Shown: positions 32,469 through 40,825 of the stretch, one piece after another
Position numbering within the stretch: the stretch's first letter is position 1
Layout: each line of letters starts with the position of its first letter
Source: Streptomyces sp. NBC_01497
GTDB taxonomy: Bacteria > Actinomycetota > Actinomycetes > Streptomycetales > Streptomycetaceae
Assembly: GCF_036250695.1 (NCBI RefSeq)
Contig: NZ_CP109427.1
Location: 2,480,001-2,544,000 of the forward strand
Reading direction: 5' to 3'
Length of the DNA stretch: 64,000 bases
Position numbers and translations under genes: made by a program
Notes under the pieces: model-generated
What the model was told of the DNA's origin: nothing
The model's input: the letters and a program-made list of their open reading frames with translations, nothing else
The model's database searches: none

Positions 32469-32667
32469 CGAGGCCGCCGCGAGGGCTGCGGACCGGCGCA
32501 CGGCCACCCGCGCGCTCATTCGACCGCGTCCGTCAGCAGGACCGCGGCCCTGGGCCGTTCACGGTGCCGGGACGCGTCACGGTCGCGCCCGGGCCGCACG
32601 GCGCTGTGGCAGCCGTCGATGGGGCCACGCCGGGTGGCACGCCGTCTCGCCGACGCCGCACCGGCGA

Positions 32668-33222
32668 TCACGCCGTCTCGGGGATGTCGAGCATGCGCGC
32701 GAGGCGCCGCCTGGCATGCCGCACGTGCGATCGTACGGTGGACAGCTCGATGCCGAGGTACGCGGCGACGTCCTCGTCCGGTGCCCGCAGCACGTAGCGC
32801 AGGACCACCACGTCGTACTGCCGCTCGGGCAGCGCGGCGATCGCCCCGTACAGCCCGATCCCGCCCTCCAGCACCGTGAACGCGTCCCGCGTCTCGTACA
32901 GCAGCAGCCCGCGGAGCGCGGCCCGGAAGGCCGCCGTGCCGGCGATCACCGGCTCCCTTTCGTGCCGGTCCAGCCAGCCGGCCACCTCCTGCCTGAGCAG
33001 GGCCCAGGCGTGGCCCGAGACGGACGGCTGCTCCCGCACGTGCGCCCAGTCGGCCGCGAGCCGGGCGCGGGTCGCGTCCACGATCACTCCCGCGGCCCGG
33101 GCACCGCCGGCCTGGGTGTGCGCGTAACGCAGCCAGAGGCGGTGGTGATGGGCGTCGAAGACGCGGAAACTGATGGCTGCGCGCCCCCCGCGTAAGACTG
33201 TTGACGGCATGTCCGGTTCCAC
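32668..33222 (-). CDS. ECF-like sigma factor with degenerate region 2 and a TTA codon
   Basis: 184 residues. The C-terminal part is a clear sigma region 4 (LPERQYDVVVLRYVL ... STVRSHVRHARRRLA). The N-terminal part only loosely follows region 2 (FDAHHHRLWLRYAHTQAGG...). Leu10 is encoded by TTA (33193-33195 on the plus strand reads TAA), so translation should need the bldA tRNA. The start is GTG 33220-33222 with AAAGGGA upstream; a downstream ATG (MPSTVL) would still include the TTA. No anti-sigma gene is adjacent. It could also be a stand-alone sigma-like regulator. Confidence 0.75.
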   Translation of the reverse strand: MEPDMPSTVLRGGRAAISFRVFDAHHHRLWLRYAHTQAGGARAAGVIVDATRARLAADWAHVREQPSVSGHAWALLRQEVAGWLDRHEREPVIAGTAAFRAALRGLLLYETRDAFTVLEGGIGLYGAIAALPERQYDVVVLRYVLRAPDEDVAAYLGIELSTVRSHVRHARRRLARMLDIPETA

Positions 33223-33789
33223 GGGCGTCGTCCCTTTCTCCGGTGGCAGCGGCGCCGCTCCCCCACGCCGGGCACCGCTGCCGGATACGTACGCTCCGGC
33301 TACCCGCGACGGGCTGAGGAATGAAAGGTCGTACGGAACGCACCCGCCTTATGGCTGAGAGTCGTCGTCCGGCTACAGAGGCCGACTGATTCCGGACAGA
33401 CGACCGTACGCCCGGCGAAGCCACGACCCGGCGAACCGGCCGACCCGCGAATCACCGACCGGCCAACTACCGTGCCCGGCGTGGCTTGGCACGGCGGGAT
33501 GCGGGGTGCGGGGTGCGGGCCAGGAATCGTCCGAGCACGGTATCCAACACCCCCTTCGCCGCCGGGCGTTGGCGTCCGCTCCTCCACCGCACGAACATCC
33601 GACGCCCGCGTCGACGTCCGGTTTTTGTCAGATACTTGACAAGGTCTAGACCTTCCCTTTCAATCCAAGCGAACCTCCCGTGCACTTTTCCGCAACCCGC
33701 CGCCACGTCCGCACCGCCGCACCGTGTCCCGCACGGCGCGGCGCCCGCGGCACCACGCGTTCCCGGAGTGAAGGAAGAAGGACCCGGAC
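33223..33789. other. 567-base divergent regulatory gap upstream of the GH19 chitinase
   Basis: No gene is supported. It holds an imperfect 12-bp inverted repeat (33361-33372 with 33392-33404), a CCGTGCC/GGCACGG repeat near 33470-33494 and the chitinase promoter with its DasR-like palindrome. The 5' end of the sigma-gene transcript must also lie here. Confidence 0.5.
33636..33654 (+). promoter_or_regulatory. Candidate chitinase promoter -35 and DasR-type operator
   Basis: TTGACA (33636-33641) is a perfect -35 box. It runs straight into the 14-bp perfect palindrome AAGGTCTAGACCTT (33641-33654). The core GGTCTAGACC equals that of the known DasR-responsive element in Streptomyces chitinase promoters. 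DasR bound there would cover the promoter spacer and block expression until glucosamine-6-phosphate rises. TGTCA at 33626-33630 also mirrors TGACA. The -10 is not clear. Confidence 0.7.
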
Positions 33790-34926
33790 ATGCTGAGGCA
33801 ACCCCCACGAGGTCTCCTGCTCGTCAGATCCGTCGCCGCGTTCGCGGTCGCGGCGCTCCTGTCCGTCCTGTTCACCGTGCCCGCCTCCGCCGCCGACCCG
33901 GTGGGCCAGATCACCGGCCTGGGCGGCAAGTGCGTCGACGTCGCCGCGGCAAGCAACGCCAACGGCACCGCCGTCCAGCTCTACGACTGCAACGGAACCG
34001 CCGCGCAGCAGTGGACGGTCGCGGGCGACGGCACGGTCCGCGCACTCGGCAAGTGCCTTGACGTCGTCGACGCCGGCACCGGCGACGGAGCCCTGGTCCA
34101 GCTGTGGGACTGCACGGGCGCACCGAACCAGAAGTGGTCCGTCAACAGCGCGCAGGACATCGTCAGCCTGAGCGCCGGCAAGTGCCTCGACGTGAAGGAC
34201 CGTTCCACGGCGAACGGCACCCGCCTGCAGATCTGGACCTGTTCGGGCCAGTCGAACCAGAAGTGGAACGCGGCCGGCACCAACGGCGGTGGCGGCGGGA
34301 CCCCGAGCGGATTCGTCGTCAGCGAGAACCAGTTCAACCAGATGTTCCCGAACCGGAACGGCTTCTACACCTACCAGGGCCTGGTCAACGCCCTCGGCGC
34401 GTACCCGGGCTTCACCCGCACCGGCAGCGACACGACGCAGAAGCAGGAGGCCGCCGCCTTCCTCGCCAACGTCGCACACGAGACGGGCAACCTCCAGTAC
34501 GTCGTCGAGCAGAACACCGCGAACTACCCGCACTACTGCGACACGAGCCAGCCCTACGGCTGCCCCGCCGGCCAGTCCGCGTATTACGGCCGCGGCCCGA
34601 TCCAGCTCAGCTGGAACTTCAACTACAAGGCGGCGGGCGACGCGCTCGGCATCGACCTGCTGGACAACCCGAACCTGGTGCAGCAGGACGCGGCGATCGC
34701 CTGGAAGACCGGCCTCTGGTACTGGGACACGCAGACCGGCCCCGGCACGATGACGCCGCACGACGCGATGGTCAACGGCCGCGGCTTCGGCGAGACGATC
34801 CGCTCCATCAACGGCTCCATCGAGTGCAACGGCGGCAACCCGGCGCAGGTGCAGAGCCGCGTCGACAACTACCAGCGCTTCGTCGGCATCCTGGGCGTCC
34901 CCGCGGGCGGCAACCTCAGCTGCTGA
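33790..34926 (+). CDS. Secreted GH19 chitinase with N-terminal ricin-type lectin domain
   Basis: 378 residues. A signal peptide ends at ASA-AD (Ala34). Residues about 38-160 form a ricin-B/CBM13 beta-trefoil with three repeats (GKCLDV ... QxW). A Gly linker (about 165-171) leads to the GH19 catalytic domain. The catalytic Glu231 (AHETGNL) and the second acid Glu240 are present. GH19 enzymes invert and cleave chitin endo-wise; many Streptomyces forms attack fungal hyphae. The lectin domain replaces the usual small chitin-binding domain. Expression is probably DasR-controlled. Confidence 0.95.
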   Translation: MLRQPPRGLLLVRSVAAFAVAALLSVLFTVPASAADPVGQITGLGGKCVDVAAASNANGTAVQLYDCNGTAAQQWTVAGDGTVRALGKCLDVVDAGTGDGALVQLWDCTGAPNQKWSVNSAQDIVSLSAGKCLDVKDRSTANGTRLQIWTCSGQSNQKWNAAGTNGGGGGTPSGFVVSENQFNQMFPNRNGFYTYQGLVNALGAYPGFTRTGSDTTQKQEAAAFLANVAHETGNLQYVVEQNTANYPHYCDTSQPYGCPAGQSAYYGRGPIQLSWNFNYKAAGDALGIDLLDNPNLVQQDAAIAWKTGLWYWDTQTGPGTMTPHDAMVNGRGFGETIRSINGSIECNGGNPAQVQSRVDNYQRFVGILGVPAGGNLSC

Positions 34927-34960
34927 CCACCCCAGGACCGGCGCACCGCAGCGCGCCGCG

Positions 34961-35005
34961 CGACGAGGCGGCCCCCGGACCACGTTCCGGGGCCGCCTCC
35001 CGTCG
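34961..35005 (+). terminator. Terminator after the GH19 chitinase
   Basis: GAGGCGGCCCCCGGA pairs with TCCGGGGCCGCCTC around a six-base loop, and CGAC/GTCG can extend the stem. It begins 34 bases after the stop and sits between convergent genes. Confidence 0.75.
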
Positions 35006-35075
35006 TGACGTCGGGGCGTCGCATCGCCGGGCCGTGGGCCGGTAAGGCCGCAGGGCGGCAGGGCCGTCCGGCCGG

Positions 35076-35897
35076 TTACTCGGGACCCGGCCGCCGCCCC
35101 ACCGCCAGCAGGTGCGAACTGGCCGCGAGCAGCTCCGGATACGGCTCCGCCATCCGCGCGGCGGCGAGCGCGGAATCGAACAGGTCGGTACCGGTGACCG
35201 GTTGACCCGTGTGCTGCTCCACCGCCTTCAGCAGCGACCACGCCGGCCCCTCGACCCCGAAGACCTGGGTCTCCTCGAACCCGGCGGCCCGGACCTCGTC
35301 CGCCAACTCCTCGCCGCGGTGGAAGTAGGCCGCGGTGAAGCCGCGCTTCCCGTCGTGCCGGGCCGTGGCCAGGATGGCACCCACCGAATTCCGCAGCCGC
35401 TCCTGGTCGAGGTGCGCGAACGCGGTGTGCTCGAAAAGCGACGCGTACCGGTTGATCCCGGCGGCGGCGACGAGCCCACCGGGCCGCACCACCCGGTACG
35501 CCTCGGCGAGCGCGCGGTGCCGGTCCGCCGCGTCGAGGAGGTGGTACAGCGGCCCGAGCACGAGGACCACGTCGTAGGAGGCGTCCTCGGCCGTCAACCG
35601 GCGGGCATCGCCCAGCTCGACCGTGCAGCCGAACTGTCCGGCCGCCTCCACGTGCCGGGCGATCGGGTCCACCAGGTGAACGTCGTACCCGTCCTCCACC
35701 AGCCACCGCGCGTGCGCCCCGGGCCCGCCCCCGACATCCAGCACGCGCGCCGGCGCCCGCGGCAGGTACCGCCGCAGCAACTCCTGGGTGCGCAGCAGCT
35801 CCAACCGCCCGTCGGCCGACCCGATCAGCCGGTCGGCCTCGTCGATGGTCCGTGCGTAGAACTCGGTGATCTCCGGGGCCAGCTCGGGCATAGACAT
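35076..35897 (-). CDS. Class I SAM-dependent methyltransferase
   Basis: 273 residues with a Rossmann methyltransferase core. Motif I is VLDVGGGPGAHARWL, the motif II acid is VHLVDP, and YDVVLVLGPLYHLLD is motif IV. The C-terminal substrate part is not recognised, so small-molecule methylation is likely but the target is unknown. It resembles UbiE/ubiquinone-type small-molecule enzymes. Start ATG 35895-35897 (MSMPEL) has a weak ribosome site; ATG 35889-35891 is possible. Confidence 0.85.
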   Translation of the reverse strand: MSMPELAPEITEFYARTIDEADRLIGSADGRLELLRTQELLRRYLPRAPARVLDVGGGPGAHARWLVEDGYDVHLVDPIARHVEAAGQFGCTVELGDARRLTAEDASYDVVLVLGPLYHLLDAADRHRALAEAYRVVRPGGLVAAAGINRYASLFEHTAFAHLDQERLRNSVGAILATARHDGKRGFTAAYFHRGEELADEVRAAGFEETQVFGVEGPAWSLLKAVEQHTGQPVTGTDLFDSALAAARMAEPYPELLAASSHLLAVGRRPGPE

Positions 35898-35934
35898 GGC
35901 AGCATTCTTGTCGTTCCCGCACCTCTTCCGTGGC

Positions 35935-36873
35935 TCACGCGGCCGGTGGGCACTCCCGGTTGACGTACGTGGCGAGTTCTTCGTGGGTGGCGTACCAGAC
36001 GTTGTGCGTGCCGATGTGATCCAGGAGTTCGCGCAGGACCGCGAAGCGGGAGCGGTGGCCGATGACGTGGGGGTGCATCGTCAGCTGGAAGACGCCACCC
36101 TCCTCCACCGCCAGGTCGAACTCGTCGCGCCACAGGGACAGGACACCGCGCGGCGGGGTGTAGGGGCGGGAGCCCGTGTAGCGGTCCATCGTGAAGTACG
36201 GGGCGTCGTCGCGGATCCATTCGACCGGGATCTCCACCATGCCGGTGGGTTCGCCGTGGTCGAGGATCTCGTACGGTTCGTCGTCCGCCATCAGCGACGA
36301 GTCGTACAGCAGTCCCAACTCGCGTGAGATCGCCAGGGTGTTGTCCGAGAAGTCCCAGGAGGGCGTCCTGATGCCGACGGGGCGCCGGCCGGTCAGGGAC
36401 TCCAGGGTGTCGGCGGCCCGGAAGGCCAGTTCGCGCTCGTCGGCCGCCGCGAGCTGCATGTTCCGCTCGTGGATCCAGCCGTGCAGCGCCACCTCGTGGC
36501 CCGCGTCGACGTACGCCCGTACCTCTTCGGGGTGGAGCAGCGCGGAGACGGCGGGCATGAAGAAGGTGGCCGGGATCGACCGGTCGCGCAGCAGCCGCAG
36601 GATGCGGGGCACGCCCGCGCGGGCGCCGTACTCACCCTGCGAGAGCTTGCCCGGCTGCGTCTCGTCGTTCCTGAGCGGGATCGTCTCGTGGTCGGAGTCG
36701 AAGGAGAGCGCGACGGCGACGCGCGCGCCGCCCGGCCAGCGCGCGGGGCGCAGCGGGCGGCCCGCCCGTACCGCGCCGACGTGGCCCCGCCAGGTCGACT
36801 CTTCCCACTGCCAGGGTTCCTGACCGTTCCCGCCGGCGCCGCCGGCCCCCTCGGTCGTCTCCGTGCCGCTCAT
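35935..36873 (-). CDS. PuuE-like polysaccharide deacetylase-family hydrolase
   Basis: A 312-residue NodB-fold metal hydrolase. The motif FDSDHET near residue 58 and HGWIHERN carry the metal-binding acid and histidines. The pattern (VALSFDSDHET, ATFFMPA, PSWDFSDNTL, LTMHPHVIGH) is that of the PuuE/imidase subgroup, which opens cyclic amides or imides rather than deacetylating polysaccharide. It is intracellular (no signal peptide). A clear paralogue is at 47150-48007. It lies 37 bases upstream of the methyltransferase and may be co-transcribed with it. Confidence 0.8.
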   Translation of the reverse strand: MSGTETTEGAGGAGGNGQEPWQWEESTWRGHVGAVRAGRPLRPARWPGGARVAVALSFDSDHETIPLRNDETQPGKLSQGEYGARAGVPRILRLLRDRSIPATFFMPAVSALLHPEEVRAYVDAGHEVALHGWIHERNMQLAAADERELAFRAADTLESLTGRRPVGIRTPSWDFSDNTLAISRELGLLYDSSLMADDEPYEILDHGEPTGMVEIPVEWIRDDAPYFTMDRYTGSRPYTPPRGVLSLWRDEFDLAVEEGGVFQLTMHPHVIGHRSRFAVLRELLDHIGTHNVWYATHEELATYVNRECPPAA

Positions 36874-37104
36874 CGCCGCTGACCACCCCTTCCGCTCCCG
36901 CTCACCCCCGGCCCCGCGATTCTGGCACGTGGCCCTCGGGCCGCCGGAGGGCGGACTCGCGCTCCCCCGCCACGGGACGGGGAGGTGAGGAACGCGGAAG
37001 GCGTCGAGGCGGGACCCGGGGCTCCCCTGGTCGGGCGCTAGAGTGCGCGAAGTCTGACATAACGGCCAAGAACACACATGACACCGCTCCGTCCGACTCC
37101 CCCC

Positions 37105-37154
37105 ACGCACCCCACGCACCCCACGCACCCCACGCACCCCACGCACCCCACGCA
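37105..37154 (+). repeat. 9-bp tandem repeat in the molbindin leader
   Basis: The unit ACGCACCCC is repeated five times exactly (37105-37149) with a partial sixth copy. It ends immediately before the ribosome site (GAGG, 37157-37160) of the downstream gene. Confidence 0.9.
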
Positions 37155-37166
37155 ACGAGGCGTCCC

Positions 37167-37586
37167 ATGAACCTGAGCATCCGCAACCAGCTTCCCGGCA
37201 CCGTCTCCACGGTGACCCACGGCGAGGTGATGGCCGTCGTGAAACTGCGTCTCGACGGCGGCCGGACCTTGACGGCGGCCGTCACGCGGGAGGCGGTACG
37301 TGACCTCGGGATCGAGCCGGGATCCGCCGTACGCGCGCTGATCAAGTCGACCGAGGTGTCCCTGGCGACCGGAGTCGTCACGGGCCTGTCGATCCGCAAC
37401 CAGCTCCCGGGCACGGTCACCGAAGTGGCAGTCGGGGGCGCCATGGCGAGCGTGAAGGCGGCCGTCGAGGGCACCGTGCTGACCTCGGCCATCACCCGTG
37501 ACGCCGTGGCGGACCTGGAGCTCGGCGCGGGCAGCAGTGTGGTCGCGCTGATCAAGTCGACGGAGATCTCACTGGCCGTCGCCTGA
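37167..37586 (+). CDS. Molbindin: two Mop/TOBE domains binding molybdate
   Basis: 139 residues made of two tandem Mop domains (about 4-67 and 75-137), each starting SIRNQLPGTV and ending ALIKSTE-S-A. Proteins of this type form hexamers that store molybdate or tungstate in the cytoplasm. GAGG lies six bases before the ATG. The gene overlaps the convergent molybdopterin-domain gene by 18 bases. A 9-bp tandem repeat precedes it. Confidence 0.92.
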   Translation: MNLSIRNQLPGTVSTVTHGEVMAVVKLRLDGGRTLTAAVTREAVRDLGIEPGSAVRALIKSTEVSLATGVVTGLSIRNQLPGTVTEVAVGGAMASVKAAVEGTVLTSAITRDAVADLELGAGSSVVALIKSTEISLAVA

Positions 37587-38111
37587 CCCGGCCTGCCCCG
37601 GCAGGGCAGCGGGCGCGAGCGCGAGCGCCGGAGAAGGCAACGGCCCGGGGAGCAGCGCGGCCACCCTGGACCACGCCATCACCCGTACGGACGTGACCGC
37701 GCTGACGTACCGCGCCCCGCAGTGGTCCGAGGGCACGACGAGCTGCGTGCCCTCGGACTCCAGGGCCCGGCCGTCCATGTCGGTCGCCAGCAGCATCGGC
37801 ACGTCACCGAAGTCGGCGTCGATCTCCGCCCAGGACAGCACGGTGTGATGCCCGTCACCGCCGTTGACGCCGAGCAGGAGGCCCGCGCGCGCCTTGCGCC
37901 CCGGCGCCCCGAAGGCGGGGCCCGCGTCGGCGACGACCTCCCGGAGCAGCGGGCCGGCGAAGGAGTGCCGCCGCGGGCCCTCTTTGAGGCAGTGGAAGAC
38001 GACCTCGGCTCGCCGCTGCCGCCAGCGCGATCTCAGGTCCCCCACGGTCAGCCTGACTGGGCGTGCCACCTCGCCGGTGAGGGTGAAGGAGGCGGTGAGG
38101 AGTCGGCTCAT
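37569..38111 (-). CDS. Small molybdopterin-dependent oxidoreductase-type protein
   Basis: 180 residues matching the molybdopterin-binding domain of the sulfite oxidase superfamily in a short form (LTGEVARPVRLTVGDLRSRW, VVFHCLKEGPRRHSFAGPLL, HHTVLSWAEID, LVVPSDHCGARYVSAVTSV). The usual sulfite oxidase Cys lies in a CxG-type segment; here the Cys in VFHCLKEG is the candidate molybdenum ligand. There is no dimerisation domain or signal peptide. Its 3' end overlaps the molbindin gene, linking both to molybdenum. Confidence 0.75.
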   Translation of the reverse strand: MSRLLTASFTLTGEVARPVRLTVGDLRSRWRQRRAEVVFHCLKEGPRRHSFAGPLLREVVADAGPAFGAPGRKARAGLLLGVNGGDGHHTVLSWAEIDADFGDVPMLLATDMDGRALESEGTQLVVPSDHCGARYVSAVTSVRVMAWSRVAALLPGPLPSPALALAPAALPGQAGSGDGQ

Positions 38112-38488
38112 GGTTCCCCCTCGGGAGGTCCGCACGTGCGGACCGGGACGGGGTCGTCCGCTCGGTCCTACCGGGTGATGCCCGTCGGCGCGGTCGGAGA
38201 ACCTCAAAAGCCACCCGAAATGCGATTCCGTCCCGTCGTATGCGAGGTGGGAAGGCGAGTTCTGGCCGCAGGCGCGGCAGCCATGCCTCCTGGCCACCGC
38301 AGGGCATCGCTGCGCGCACCGCCCGGGGGCGCGCCCGCGCGCGCTCCGCGCCGCACCCTCGCGGGCACCCGCGCCTCCACGCGCCCCCTCTCGTGGTCAT
38401 ATGAACGCCAGTTCCGCGATATGGTTGTGTGAGGCAAGCACTTGCATGACGCATGCAGTTGCATGACACAGCCACGGGAGGGCAGGGC
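38112..38488. other. Gap with MarR operator region
   Basis: 377 bases between divergent genes. The part near marR (38400-38470) is AT-richer and holds the overlapping palindromes listed separately. No gene is supported. Confidence 0.5.
38442..38467. promoter_or_regulatory. Overlapping palindromes upstream of marR-MFS
   Basis: TTGCATGAC is repeated directly at 38442-38450 and 38459-38467. Between them TGCATG-ACG-CATGCA (38443-38457) and CATGCA-GT-TGCATG (38452-38465) form two overlapping palindromes. This is a likely binding site for the MarR protein encoded 21 bases downstream. Confidence 0.65.
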
Positions 38489-39049
38489 ATGAGCGGCGTG
38501 CCCCCGCAGCAGGGGTCAGAATCGATGTGCGCACCATCGGGCGAACCCGCGTTCGCCGATCCCACCTCGCAGTTGGCCGAAGGCATGGAGCGGCTGATGC
38601 ACCTGTTCCTCAAAGCCCGTCAGCACATGCTCGACAAGGCCCGCAGGGATGTCGACTGGTCGACGTTCCTTCTGATGAGCGCCGTGGTGACCCAGGGACC
38701 GCTGCGCGTGAAGGAACTCGCCGAGCAGGTGCAGTCCGATCCGTCCACGGTGAGCAGGCACGTCGCCCAACTCGTACGGGACGGGTTCCTGGAACGCCAC
38801 GCGGACGCCGTCGACGGCCGTGCCAGCCTGCTGACCGCCACCGCGAAGGCGCGGGAGGCGGTCGACGAACGCAAGCAGCGCAGGAACCTGCACTACGAGC
38901 AGATGCTGCTCGCCTGGGAGGACGGGGAACGCGGCCAGCTCGCCGCGCTGGTCTCCCGCTTCACCGACGACTTCCTCGCCTACAAGACCACGCTCGCCGA
39001 TACGGACTGGACCGTCCGTCCGGCGACTCGAAAGGAAACCACGCAATGA
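38489..39049 (+). CDS. MarR-family transcriptional regulator
   Basis: 186 residues with a winged helix-turn-helix. The recognition helix is in RVKELAEQVQSDPSTVSRHVAQL, followed by the wing DGRASLLTATAKA. It should repress its own gene and the overlapping efflux gene, and release DNA on binding a phenolic or drug-like ligand. I use ATG 38489, with GGGAGG upstream; an earlier ATG at 38453 lies inside the operator. Its stop overlaps the MFS start (ATGA). Confidence 0.92.
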   Translation: MSGVPPQQGSESMCAPSGEPAFADPTSQLAEGMERLMHLFLKARQHMLDKARRDVDWSTFLLMSAVVTQGPLRVKELAEQVQSDPSTVSRHVAQLVRDGFLERHADAVDGRASLLTATAKAREAVDERKQRRNLHYEQMLLAWEDGERGQLAALVSRFTDDFLAYKTTLADTDWTVRPATRKETTQ

Positions 39050-40716
39050 CGTCCACCGCCGACGCCGCGTCGGCCAACGTCGGCCCGGGCAGCTCCGAGG
39101 AGCCGAGACCGACCGGTTACACCCACCGCCAGATCATGGTGATCCTCTCCGGTCTGCTGCTGGGCATGTTCCTGGCCGCGCTGGACCAGACCGTCGTCTC
39201 CACGGCGATCTACAAGATCGGCGAGAGCCTGCACGGCCTCACCGCCCAGGCCTGGGTCACCACCGCGTTCCTCATCACCTCGACGATCGCGACGCCGCTG
39301 TACGGCAAGCTGTCCGACCAGTACGGCCGCAAGCCGTTCTTCATGTTCGCGATATCCGTCTTCGTGCTCGGCTCGATGCTGTGCACGCTGTCGACGTCGA
39401 TGTACATGCTCGCCGCGTTCCGTGCCTTCCAGGGCATCGGCGCCGGTGGTCTGTTCTCCCTGGCTCTCGCGATCATCGGCGACATCATCCCGCCGCGTGA
39501 GCGCGCCAAGTACCAGGGCTACTTCATGGCCGTCTTCGGTACGTCCAGCGTGCTGGGCCCGGTCATCGGCGGCGCGCTCGCCGGTGCGGGCACGGTCGCG
39601 GGCATCGACGGCTGGCGCTGGATCTTCCTCATCAACGTCCCGATCGGCGCCGCCGCTCTCATCGTCGTCGCGAAGGTCCTCCACCTCGACCACGTCCGCC
39701 GCGACCACAAGATCGACTACCAGGGCGCGACCTCCCTGGTGATCGCGCTGGTGCCGCTGCTGGTCGTCGCCGAGCAGGGCAGGGAGTGGGGCTGGGGCTC
39801 CGGCCGCTCGCTCGCCGGATACATCATCGGCGCCATCGGCATCGTGCTGTTCCTGCTGGCCGAGCGCCGCGCGGGCGACGACGCCCTGCTGCCGATGCGG
39901 CTGTTCAAGAACCGCATGTTCGCCGTCGGTACGGCGCAGTCGTTCATCATCGGTATCGGCATGTTCGGCGGCATCACCCTGCTGCCGCTCTACCTCCAGC
40001 TGGTCAAGGGCAACTCGCCCACCAAGGCCGGTCTGCTGACGCTCCCGCTCGTCCTCGGCATCATGCTGCTGTCGCTGGTCTCCGGCCAGGTCACGTCCCG
40101 GACCGGCAAGTACAAGATCTTCCCGATCATCGGCTGCGTGCTGCTGGTCGTCGGCATGCTGCTCCTGTGGCGCATGACGGCCGACAGCGGTCTGGTCTAC
40201 ATCGACTTCGCGATGTTCATCGTCGGCGCGGGTCTCGGCCTGAACATGCAGACGATCGTGCTGGCCATGCAGAACGCGGTACCGCCGCGCGACATCGGTG
40301 TGGCGACCTCGTCCACGACGTTCTTCCGGCAGATGGGCGGCACCGTCGGTGTCGCGGTGTTCCTCTCGATCGTGTACTCGATCGTGGTCGGCAAGATCTC
40401 GGACGCGTTCACCTCGGCGCAGCACACGCCCGCCTTCCAGAAGGCAGCGCAGGCCCACCCGGACCAGCTGAAGCAGCTGACGCACGCCAACACCGGCGCG
40501 CTGAACGACACGTCCTTCCTCGCCAAGCTGGACCCGGCGCTCGCGCACCCGTTCAAGGTCGGCTTCACCGGCGCCATCTCGGTGGCCTTCCTGGTCGGCG
40601 CGGCGGTACTGGTCGTCGCGTTCCTCCTGTCCCTGCTGATCAAGGAGGTCCCGCTCCGCACGACGGCGGCGGCGTTCTCCAAGGACGAGGAGAGCAAGCC
40701 GGCCGCCACGGCGTAA
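39046..40716 (+). CDS. MFS drug efflux transporter, DHA2 (14-TM) family
   Basis: 556 residues with about 14 membrane helices. Motif A (GKLSDQYGRKPFF), motif D-type LDQTVVSTA in helix 1 and motif C (GPVIGGALAG) mark a proton-coupled drug exporter of the EmrB/QacA type. Start-stop overlap with marR (ATGA, 39046-39049) shows the two form an inducible resistance pair. The substrate is unknown. Confidence 0.95.
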   Translation: MTSTADAASANVGPGSSEEPRPTGYTHRQIMVILSGLLLGMFLAALDQTVVSTAIYKIGESLHGLTAQAWVTTAFLITSTIATPLYGKLSDQYGRKPFFMFAISVFVLGSMLCTLSTSMYMLAAFRAFQGIGAGGLFSLALAIIGDIIPPRERAKYQGYFMAVFGTSSVLGPVIGGALAGAGTVAGIDGWRWIFLINVPIGAAALIVVAKVLHLDHVRRDHKIDYQGATSLVIALVPLLVVAEQGREWGWGSGRSLAGYIIGAIGIVLFLLAERRAGDDALLPMRLFKNRMFAVGTAQSFIIGIGMFGGITLLPLYLQLVKGNSPTKAGLLTLPLVLGIMLLSLVSGQVTSRTGKYKIFPIIGCVLLVVGMLLLWRMTADSGLVYIDFAMFIVGAGLGLNMQTIVLAMQNAVPPRDIGVATSSTTFFRQMGGTVGVAVFLSIVYSIVVGKISDAFTSAQHTPAFQKAAQAHPDQLKQLTHANTGALNDTSFLAKLDPALAHPFKVGFTGAISVAFLVGAAVLVVAFLLSLLIKEVPLRTTAAAFSKDEESKPAATA

Positions 40717-40748
40717 GGCAGCTCCTCGCCGCGGTGCGCGACGCCGTC

Positions 40749-40788
40749 GCGCACCGCACAGCGGCGCACCGCACAGCGGCGCACCGCA
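40749..40788. repeat. 15-bp tandem repeat, 2.7 copies
   Basis: GCGCACCGCACAGCG occurs at 40749-40763 and 40764-40778, with ten more bases of a third copy. It lies 32 bases after the MFS stop. Confidence 0.75.
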
Positions 40789-40792
40789 TGAA

Positions 40793-40825
40793 CCGGCCGG
40801 GCCCACGCCGATGGGGCCCGGCCGG
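40793..40825 (+). terminator. Terminator after the MFS gene
   Basis: CCGGCCGGGCCC (40793-40804) is an exact complement of GGGCCCGGCCGG (40814-40825), with a nine-base loop. Confidence 0.75.
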
